Of a stretch of 34,184 nucleotides of DNA, positions 25,001-34,184 are shown piece by piece. The notes beneath the pieces are model-generated. The model made no database searches. It was not told the origin of the DNA and saw only the letters and a program-made list of their open reading frames with translations. The stretch comes from Liolophura sinensis (taxonomy: Eukaryota > Mollusca > Polyplacophora > Chitonida > Chitonidae), in NCBI RefSeq assembly GCF_032854445.1, contig NW_027018372.1, positions 1 to 34,184 on the forward strand, written 5' to 3'. Made by a program: the position numbers and the translations under genes. Within the stretch, counting starts at the first letter, position 1, and each line of letters begins with the position of its first letter.

Positions 25001-26592
25001 GCTGGAGATGTCTGGCCCAATTGCGCATCTTTTGGCACCTTATTGATGTGGGTCAGTGTTCAATTGTACTTTTTACAGCGGACTGTATCAAGTACCTTGT
25101 GTTTTTTTTATATACAAATGGTGTGGTTTTTCTACATGTAGATAAAGACATTGAGTTTGTCTTCGACTTAGAAGTAAGACATTTGCTGGGTGAGTTAAAT
25201 GGGCTTGGCCCAAAGATTTGACGTCGTCTGTGCTACCGAAGGGCACATAACTTATAATGAAAAGTTGAATATAGTAATGACCAGTCGCGATTGTACATAG
25301 TTAATGTAGCCGATTTCAATTCGCAAAAAGACCAGGCAAAAATCCAAAAGTGGAAAAACTGTTCCAATGCTGCTGGTAAGAGGCTAATCCGACGTATTTT
25401 TTGACGAGAAATCGAATGGTGCAAACCGCGTTGCTCTCCGACCAATACTTTTGGCTGTAGCCACAAATGAATAATCATTGATGTCAAGATCACGTGCCCA
25501 GCAACGGCTCTTACTCCATGGAAACCAAGGAAATTTGCAATTTTTCAACAGCTGATGAAGATGCCTGGCCCAATTACGCATCTTTTGGCACCTTATTGAC
25601 GTGGGTCAGTGTTCAATTGTACTTTTTACAGCGGACTGTATCAAGTACCTTGTGTTTTTTTTATATACAAATGGTGTGGTTTTTCTACATGTAGATAAAG
25701 ACATTGAGTTTATTTTCGACTTAGAAGTAAGACAACTCCTGGGTGAGTTAAATGGGCTTGGCCCAAAGATTTGACGTCGTCTGGGCTACCGAAGGGCACA
25801 TAACTTATAATGAAAAGTTGAATATAGTAATGACCAGTCGCGATTGTACATAGTTAATGTAGCCGATTTCAATTCGCAAAAACACCAGGCAAAAATCCAA
25901 AAGTAGAAAAACTGTTCCAATGCTGTTGGTAAGAGGCTAATCCGACGTATTTTTGACGAGAAATTGAATGGTGCAAACCGCGTTGCTCTCCGACCAATAC
26001 TTTTGGCTGTAGCCACAAATGAATAATCATTGATGTCAAGATCACGTGCCCAGCAACGGCTCTTACTCCATGGAAACCAAGGAAATTTGCAATTTTCAAC
26101 AGCTGGAGATGTCTGGCCCAATTGCGCATCTTTTGGCACTTATTGATGTGGGTCAGTGTTCAATTGTACTTTTTACAGCGGACTGTATCAAGTACCTTGT
26201 GTTTTTTTTATATACAAAATGGTGTGGTTTTTCTACATGTAGATAAAGACATGAGTTTGTCTTCGACTTAGAAGTAAGACATTTGCTGGGTGAGTTAAAT
26301 GGGCTTGGCCCAAAGATTTGACGTCGTCTGTGCTACGAAGGGCACATAACTTATAATGAAAAGTTGAATATAGTAATGACCAGTCGCGATTGTACATAGT
26401 TAATGTAGCCGATTTCAATTCGCAAAAAGACCAGGCAAAAATCCAAAAGTGGAAAAACTGTTCCAATGCTGCTGGTAAGAGGCTAATCCGACGTATTTTT
26501 TGACGAGAAATCGAATGGTGCAAACCGCGTTGCTCTCCGACCAATACTTTTGGCTGTAGCCACAAATGAATAATCATTGATGTCAAGATCAC

Positions 26593-29500
26593 GTGCCCCA
26601 GCAACGGGCTCTTACTCCATGGAAACCAAGGAAATTTGCAATTTTTCAACAGCTGGAGATGCCTGGCCCAATTGCGCATCTTTTGGCACCTTATTGATGT
26701 GGGTCAGTGTTCAATGTACTTTTTACAGCGCACTGTATCAAGTACCTTGTGTTTTTTTTATATACAAATGGTGGTGGTTTTTCTACATGTAGATAAAGAC
26801 ATTGAGTTTGTCTTCGACTTAGAAGTAAGACATTTGCTGGGTGAGTTAAATGGGCTTGGCCCAAAGATTTGACGTCGTCTGGGCTACCGAAGGCACATAA
26901 CGTATAATGAAAAGTTGAATATAGTAATGACCAGTCGCGATTGTACATAGTTAAATGTAGCCGATTTCAATTCGCAAAAAGACCAGGCAAAATCCAAAAG
27001 TGGAAAAACTGTTCCAATGCTGCTGGTAAGAGGCTAATCCGACGTATTTTTTGACGAGAAATCGAATGGTGCAAACCGCGGTTGCTCTCCGACCAATACT
27101 TTTGGCTGTAGCCACAAATGAATAATCATTGATGTCAAGATCACGTGCCCAGCAACGGCTCTTACTCCATGGAAACCAAGAAAATTTGCAATTTTTCAAC
27201 AGCTGGAGATGCCTGGCCCAATTACGCATCTTTTGGCACCTTATTGATGTGGGTCAGTGTTCAATTGTACTTTTTACAGCGGACTGTATCAAGTACCTTG
27301 TGTTTTTTTTATATACAAATGGTGTGGTTTTTCTACATGTAGATAAAGACATTGAGTTTATCTTCGACTTAGAAGTAAGACAACTCTGGGTGAGTTAAAT
27401 GGGCTTGGCCCAAAGATTTGACGTCGTCTGGGCTACCGAAGGGCACATAACTTATAATGAAAAGTTGAATATAGTAATGACCAGTCGCGATTGTACATAG
27501 TTAATGTAGCCGATTTCAATTCGCAAAAAGACCAGGCAAAAATCCAAAAGTGGAAAAACTGTTCCAATGCTGCTGGTAAGAGGCTAATCCGACGTATTTT
27601 TTGACGAAAAATCGAATGGTGCAAACCGCGTTGCTCTCCGACCAATACTTTTGGCTGTAGCCACAAATGAATAATCATTGATGTCAAGATCACGTGCCCA
27701 GCAACGGCTCTTACTCCATGGAAACCAAGGAAATTTGCAATTTCTCAACAGCTGGAGATGTCTGGCCCAATTGCGCATCTTTTGGCACCTTATTGATGTG
27801 GGTCAGTGTTCAATTGTACTTTTTACAGCGGACTGTATCAAGTACCTTGTGTTTTTTTTATATACAAATGGTGTGGTTTTTCTACATGTAGATAAAGACA
27901 TTGAGTTTGTCTTCGACTTAGAAGTAAGACATTTGCTGGGTGAATTAAATGGGCTTGGCCCAAAGATTTGACGTCGTCTGTGCTACCGAAGGGCACATAA
28001 CTTATAGTGAAAAGTTGAATATAGTAATGACCAGTCGCGATTGTACATAGTTAATGTAGCCGATTTCAATTCGCAAAAAGACCAGGCAAAAATCCAAAAG
28101 TGGAAAAACTGTTCCAATGCTGCTGGTAAGAGGCTAATCCGACGTATTTTTTGACGAGAAATCGAATGGTGCAAACCGCGTTGCTCTCCGACCAATACTT
28201 TTGGCTGTAGCCACAAATGAATAATCATTGATGTCAAGATCACGTGCCCAGCAACGGCTCTTACTCCATGGAAACCAAGGAAATTTGCAATTTTTCAACA
28301 GCTGGAGATGCCTGGCCCAATTGCGCATCTTTTGGCACCTTATTGATGTGGGTCAGTGTTCAATTGTACTTTTTACAGCGGACTGTATCAAGTACCTTGT
28401 GTTTTTTTATATACAAATGGTGTGGTTTTTCTACATGTAGATAAAGACATTGAGTTTATCTTCGACTTAGAAGTAAGACAACTCCTGGGTGAGTTAAATG
28501 GGCTTGGCCCAAAGATTTGACGTCGTCTGGGCTACCGAAGGGCACATAACTTATAATGAAAAGTTGAATATAGTAATGACCAGTCGCGATTGTACATAGT
28601 TAATGTAGCCGATTTCAATTCGCAAAAAGACCAGGCAAAAATCCAAAAGTGGAAAAACTGTTCCAATGCTGCTGGTAAGAGGCTAATCCGACGTATTTTT
28701 TGACGAGAAATCGAATGGTGCAAACCGCGTTGCTCTCCGACCAATACTTTTGGCTGTAGCCACAAATGAATAATCATTGATGTCAAGATCACGTGCCCAG
28801 CAACGGCTCTTACTCCATGGAAACCAAGGAAATTTGCAATTTTTCAACAGCTGGAGATGCCTGGCCCAATTACGCATCTTTTGGCACCTTATTGATGTGG
28901 GTCAGTGTTCAATTGTACTTTTTACAGCGCACTGTATCAAGTACCTTGTGTTTTTTTTATATACAAATGGTGTGGTTTTTCTACATGTAGATAAAGACAT
29001 TGAGTTTGTCTTCGACTTAGAAGTAAGACATTTGCTGGGTGAGTTAAATGGGCTTGGCCCAAAGATTTGACGTCGTCTGGGCTACCGAAGGGCACATAAC
29101 TTATAATGAAAAGTTGAATATAGTAATGACCAGTCGCGATTGTACATAGTTAATGTAGCCGATTTCAATTCGCAAAAAGACCAGGCAAAAATCCAAAAGT
29201 GGAAAAACTGTTCCAATGCTGCTGGTAAGAGGCTAATCCGACGTATTTTTTGACGAGAAATCGAATGGTGCAAACCGCGTTGCTCTCCGACCAATACTTT
29301 TGGCTGTAGCCACAAATGAATAATCATTGATGTCAAGATCACGTGCCCAGCAACGGCTCTTACTCCATGGAAACCAAGGAAATTTGCAATTTTTCAACAG
29401 CTGGAGATGCCTGGCCCAATTGCGCATCTTTTGGCACCTTATTGATGTGGGTCAGTGTTCAATTGTACTTTTTACAGCGGACTGTATCAAGTACCTTGTG

Positions 29501-32500
29501 TTTTTTTTATATACAAATGGTGTGGTTTTTCTACATGTAGATAAAGACATTGAGTTTGTCTTCGACTTAGAAGTAAGACATTTGCTGGGTGAGTTAAATG
29601 GGCTTGGCCCAAAGATTTGACGTCGTCTGGGCTACCGAAGGGCACATAACTTATAATGAAAAGTTGAATATAGTAATGACCAGTCGCGATTGTACATAGT
29701 TAATGTAGCCGAATTCAATTCGCAAAAAGACCAGGCAAAAATCCAAAAGTAGAAAAACTGTTCCAATGCTGTTGGTAAGAGGCTAATCCGACGTATTTTT
29801 TGACGAGAAATCGAATGGTGCAAACCGCGTTGCTCTCCGACCAATACTTTTGGCTGTAGCCACAAATGAATAATCATTGATGTCAAGATCACGTGCCCAG
29901 CAACGGCTCTTACTCCATGGAAACCAAGGAAATTTGCAATTTTTCAACAGCTGGAGATGTCTGGCCCAATTGCGCATCTTTTGGCACCTTATTGATGTGG
30001 GTCAGTGTTCAATTGTACTTTTTACAGCGGACTGTATCAAGTACCTTGTGTTTTTTTTATATACAAATGGTGTGGTTTTTCTACATGTAGATAAAGACAT
30101 TGAGTTTGTCTTCGACTTAGAAGTAAGACATTTGCTGGGTGAGTTAAATGGGCTTGGCCCAAAGATTTGACGTCGTCTGGGCTACCGAAGGGCACATAAC
30201 TTATAATGAAAAGTTGAATATAGTAATGACCAGTCGCGATTGTACATAGTTAATGTAGCCGATTTCAATTCGCAAAAAGACCAGGCAAAAATCCAAAAGT
30301 GGAAAAACTGTTCCAATGCTGCTGGTAAGAGGCTAATCCGACGTATTTTTTGACGAGAAATCGAATGGTGCAAACCGCGTTGCTCTCCGACCAATACTTT
30401 TGGCTGTAGCCACAAATGAATAATCATTGATGTCAAGATCACGTGCCCAGCAACGGCTCTTACTCCATGGAAACCAAGGAAATTTGCAATTTTTCAACAG
30501 CTGGAGATGTCTGGCCCAATTGCGCATCTTTTGGCACCTTATTGATGTGGGTCAGTGTTCAATTGTACTTTTTACAGCGGACTGTATCAAGTACCTTGTG
30601 TTTTTTTTATATACAAATGGTGTGGTTTTTCTACATGTAGATAAAGACATTGAGTTTGTCTTCGACTTAGAAGTAAGACATTTGCTGGGTGAGTTAAATG
30701 GGCTTGGCCCAAAGATTTGACGTCGTCTGGGCTACCGAAGGGCACATAACTTATAATGAAAAGTTGAATATAGTAATGACCAGTCGCGATTGTACATAGT
30801 TAATGTAGCCGATTTCAATTCGCAAAAAGACCAGGCAAAAATCCAAAAGTGGAAAAACTGTTCCAATGCTGCTGATAAGAGGCTAATCCGACGTATTTTT
30901 TGACGAGAAATCGAATGGTGCAAACCGCGTTGCTCTCCGACCAATACTTTTGGCTGTAGCCACAAATGAATAATCATTGATGTCAAGATCACGTGCCCAG
31001 CAACGGCTCTTACTCCATGGAAACCAAGGAAATTTGCAATTTTTCAACAGCTGGAGATGCCTGGCCCAATTGCGTATCTTTTGGCACCTTATTGATGTGG
31101 GTCAGTGTTCAATTGTACTTTTTACAGCGCACTGTATCAAGTACCTTGTGTTTTTTTTATATACAAATGGTGTGGTTTTTCTACATGTAGATAAAGACAT
31201 TGAGTTTGTCTTCGACTTAGAAGTAAGACATTTGCTGGGTGAGTTAAATGGGCTTGGCCCAAAGATTTGACGTCGTCTGGGCTACCGAAGGGCACATAAT
31301 TTATAAAGAAAAGTTGAATATAGTAATGACCAGTCGCGATTGTACATAGTTAATGTAGCCCATTTCAATTCGCAAAAACACCAGGCAAAAATCCAAAAGT
31401 GGAAAAACTGTTCCAATGCTGCTGGTAAGAGGCTAATCCGACGTATTTTTTGACGAGAAATCGAATGGTGCAAACCGCGTTGCTCTCCGACCAATACTTT
31501 TGGCTGTAGCCACAAATGAATAATCATTGATGTCAAGATCACGTGCCCAGCAACGGCTCTTACTCCATGGAAACCAAGGAAATTTGCAATTTTTCAACAG
31601 CTGGAGATGCCTGGCCCAATTGCGCATCTTTTGGCACCTTATTGATGTGGGTCAGTGTTCAATTGTACTTTTTACAGCGGACTGTATCAAGTACCTTGTG
31701 TTTTTTTATATACAAATGGTGTGGTTTTTCTACATGTAGATAAAGACATTGAGTTTATCTTCGACTTAGAAGTAAGACAACTCCTGGGTGAGTTAAATGG
31801 GCTTGGCCCAAAGATTTGACGTCGTCTGGGCTACCGAAGGGCACATAACTTATAATGAAAAGTTGAATATAGTAATGACCAGTCGCGATTGTACATAGTT
31901 AATGTAGCCGATTTCAATTCGCAAAAACACCAGGCAAAAATCCAAAAGTGGAAAAACTGTTCCAATGCTGCTGGTAAGAGGCTAATCCGACGTATTTTTT
32001 GACGAGAAATCGAATGGTGCAAACCGCGTTGCTCTCCGACCAATACTTTTGGCTGTAGCCACAAATGAATAATCATTGATGTCAAGATCACGTGCCCAGC
32101 AACGGCTCTTACTCCATGGAAACCAAGGAAATTTGCAATTTTTCAACAGCTGGAGATGCCTGGCCCAATTGCGCATCTTTTGGCACCTTATTGATGTGGG
32201 TCAGTGTTCAATTGTACTTTTTACAGCGCACTGTATCAAGTACCTTGTGTTTTTTTTATATACAAATGGTGTGGTTTTTCTACATGTAGATAAAGACATT
32301 GAGTTTGTCTTCGACTTAGAAGTAAGACATTTGCTGGGTGAGTTAAATGGGCTTGGCCCAAAGATTTGACGTCGTCTGGGCTACCGAAGGGCACATAACT
32401 TATAATGAAAAGTTGAATATAGTAATGACCAGTCGCGATTGTACATAGTTAATGTAGCCGATTTCAATTCGCAAAAAGACCAGGCAAAAATCCAAAAGTG

Positions 32501-34184
32501 GAAAAACTGTTCCAATGCTGCTGGTAAGAGGCTAATCCGACGTATTTTTTGACGAGAAATCGAATGGTGCAAACCGCGTTGCTCTCCGACCAATACTTTT
32601 GGCTGTAGCCACAAATGAATAATCATTGATGTCAAGATCACGTGCCCAGCAACGGCTCTTACTCCATGGAAACCAAGGAAATTTGCAATTTTTCAACAGC
32701 TGAAGATGCCTGGCCCAATTACGCATCTTTTGGCACCTTATTGATGTGGGTCAGTGTTCAATTGTACTTTTTACAGCGGACTGTATCAAGTACCTTGTGT
32801 TTTTTTTATATACAAATGGTGTGGTTTTTCTACATGTAGATAAAGACATTGAGTTTATTTTCGACTTAGAAGTAAGACAACTCCTGGGTGAGTTAAATGG
32901 GCTTGGCCCAAAGATTTGACGTCGTCTGGGCTACCGAAGGGCACATAACTTATAATGAAAAGTTGAATATAGTAATGACCAGTCGCGATTGTACATAGTT
33001 AATGTAGCCGATTTCAATTCGCAAAAAGACCAGGCAAAAATCCAAAAGTAGAAAAACTGTTCCAATGCTGTTGGTAAGAGGCTAATCCGACGTATTTTTT
33101 GACGAGAAATTGAATGGTGCAAACCGCGTTGCTCTCCGACCAATACTTTTGGCTGTAGCCACAAATGAATAATCATTGATGTCAAGATCACGTGCCCAGC
33201 AACGGCTCTTACTCCATGGAAACCAAGGAAATTTGCAATTTTTCAACAGCTGGAGATGTCTGGCCCAATTGCGCATCTTTTGGCACCTTATTGATGTGGG
33301 TCAGTGTTCAATTGTACTTTTTACAGCGGACTGTATCAAGTACCTTGTGTTTTTTTTATATACAAATGGTGTGGTTTTTCTACATGTAGATAAAGACATT
33401 GAGTTTGTCTTCGACTTAGAAGTAAGACATTTGCTGGGTGAGTTAAATGGGCTTGGCCCAAAGATTTGACGTCGTCTGTGCTACCGAAGGGCACATAACT
33501 TATAATGAAAAGTTGAATATAGTAATGACCAGTCGCGATTGTACATAGTTAATGTAGCCGATTTCAATTCGCAAAAAGACCAGGCAAAAATCCAAAAGTG
33601 GAAAAACTGTTCCAATGCTGCTGGTAAGAGGCTAATCCGACGTATTTTTTGACGAGAAATCGAATGGTGCAAACCGCGTTGCTCTCCGACCAATACTTTT
33701 GGCTGTAGCCACAAATGAATAATCATTGATGTCAAGATCACGTGCCCAGCAACGGCTCTTACTCCATGGAAACCAAGGAAATTTGCAATTTTTCAACAGC
33801 TGAAGATGCCTGGCCCAATTACGCATCTTTTGGCACCTTATTGACGTGGGTCAGTGTTCAATTGTACTTTTTACAGCGGACTGTATCAAGTACCTTGTGT
33901 TTTTTTTATATACAAATGGTGTGGTTTTTCTACATGTAGATAAAGACATTGAGTTTATTTTCGACTTAGAAGTAAGACAACTCCTGGGTGAGTTAAATGG
34001 GCTTGGCCCAAAGATTTGACGTCGTCTGGGCTACCGAAGGGCACATAACTTATAATGAAAAGTTGAATATAGTAATGACCAGTCGCGATTGTACATAGTT
34101 AATGTAGCCGATTTCAATTCGCAAAAACACCAGGCAAAAATCCAAAAGTAGAAAAACTGTTCCAATGCTGTTGGTAAGAGGCTA
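26593..34184. repeat. Higher-order repeat, 15 monomers, copy B, cut by the window edge (M49-M62)
   Basis: Monomer starts are 26593, 27145, 27694, 28244, 28793, 29343, 29893, 30443, 30993, 31543, 32092, 32642, 33192 and 33742. From M51 on, every start is exactly 8248 bp after its partner in copy A and each private marker recurs in the same place, including gaattcaattcg, ctgctga, tgcgtatc, cccatttc, gaaattg and gacgtggg. I saw one clear difference in the clean part: copy A has three extra bases (gat) near 25555 that M62 lacks. The last monomer is partial. Confidence 0.9.

Larger units (their letters stand above)
18346..26592. repeat. Higher-order repeat, 15 monomers, copy A (M34-M48)
   Basis: Monomer starts are 18346, 18894, 19446, 19996, 20545, 21095, 21645, 22195, 22745, 23295, 23844, 24394, 24944, 25494 and 26046. 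Distinctive marks in order are acgtat (M34), ttacgc Q with aaaatcg (M35), tttctcaac (M36), T7 Q (M37), ttacgc with gcgcact (M38), an H copy with a gaattcaattcg tail and gtag (M39), two gatgtc copies of which the second ends in ctgctga (M40, M41), tgcgtatc with atttataaag and cccatttc (M42), T7 Q with cacc (M43), gcgcact (M44), gctgaagatg with gaaattg (M45), gtctgtg (M46), gacgtggg (M47) and gtctgtg (M48). Thirteen 550-bp and two 549-bp monomers give the observed 8,248-bp period. Confidence 0.9.
1..34184. repeat. Satellite DNA array, 550-bp monomer, about 62 tandem copies
   Basis: The landmark GTGCCCAGCAACGG and all sequence around it recur every 546-552 bases from position 224 to 33742, always in the same orientation. 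The usual length is 550 bp, or 549 bp when the T run has seven rather than eight bases. Monomers differ by few substitutions, most shared by several copies, plus single-base indels that are mostly private. No other sequence interrupts the array and neither end reaches unique DNA. Base composition is moderately AT-rich with many short A and T tracts. Homogeneous head-to-tail arrays of this size are characteristic of eukaryotic satellite DNA maintained by unequal crossover and gene conversion. Chromosomal location (centromeric or other heterochromatin) is inference. Confidence 0.97.

Noticed and set aside
25550-25570. Hammerhead ribozyme core CTGATGA in M47
   Set aside because: The motif arises only from the private gat insertion in one monomer, and no suitable stem II, GAAA and cleavage-site arrangement follows.
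1-34184. CRISPR array
   Set aside because: Repeats are 550 bp and directly abutting, without short repeats separated by unique spacers.
1-34184. rDNA spacer, tRNA or 5S gene cluster
   Set aside because: No rRNA-like or tRNA-like segment is visible in the monomer.
1-34184. Tandem transposon or integrated virus array
   Set aside because: No terminal inverted or long terminal repeats, target-site duplications, transposase, integrase, polymerase or capsid-like motifs were seen in the monomer.

Overview
The whole window is one uninterrupted tandem satellite-DNA array. A monomer of about 550 bp repeats head to tail some 62 times, with no unique flanking sequence at either end, so the array extends past both edges. 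I see no intact protein-coding gene, rRNA, tRNA, CRISPR array, operon or complete mobile element. The arrangement (long monomer, higher-order repeats, AT-rich homopolymer tracts, no functional reading frame) points to a eukaryotic, probably animal, centromeric, pericentromeric or other heterochromatic satellite. The sequence does not identify the species.

I use the recurring landmark GTGCCCAGCAACGG as the monomer start and number monomers M1 (224) to M62 (33742); bases 1-223 are the tail of an earlier copy. Monomers fall into two main families. The 'Q' family has gtttat...caactcctggg and the 'H' family has gtttgtc...catttgctggg. They differ further at about ten linked sites: gatgcc/gatgtc, ttgcgc/ttacgc, gcggact/gcgcact, a T7 or T8 run, gtctggg/gtctgtg, acttat/atttat/acgtat, gacc/cacc, gtgg/gtag and ctgctgg/ctgttgg/ctgctga. 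Reading the variants in order shows higher-order structure. From about 18.1 kb to the end there is a 15-monomer higher-order repeat with an 8,248-bp period, seen as one full copy and most of a second. Upstream lie two separate five-monomer duplications of about 2.75 kb (M5-M9/M10-M14 and M27-M31/M32-M36). The second has a chimeric monomer (M32) of exactly the kind left by unequal crossover.

The most interesting content is inside the monomer. On the + strand, split over several reading frames, it carries a decayed protein-coding segment whose order of motifs resembles the N-terminal half of a serpin (LLGELN ... EGHITYNEKL ... YIVNVADF ... AKIQKW ... GKRLI ... NRVAL ... QYFW), preceded by a possible 50-bp intron. 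If a profile search confirms this, the satellite arose by amplifying a fragment of a serpin gene or pseudogene.

Region by region: 1-2.4 kb mixed monomers; 2.4-7.9 kb five-monomer block in two copies; 7.9-14.5 kb irregular monomers, mostly H type; 14.5-20.0 kb five-monomer block in two copies with the crossover monomer; 18.3-26.6 kb and 26.6-34.2 kb two copies of the 15-mer. Private single-base indels concentrate at about 0-9 kb, 12-19.5 kb and 25.5-27.4 kb. The rest is very clean, so part of the apparent variation may be consensus error, and the near-perfect 6-kb match between the two 15-mer copies needs checking against raw reads.
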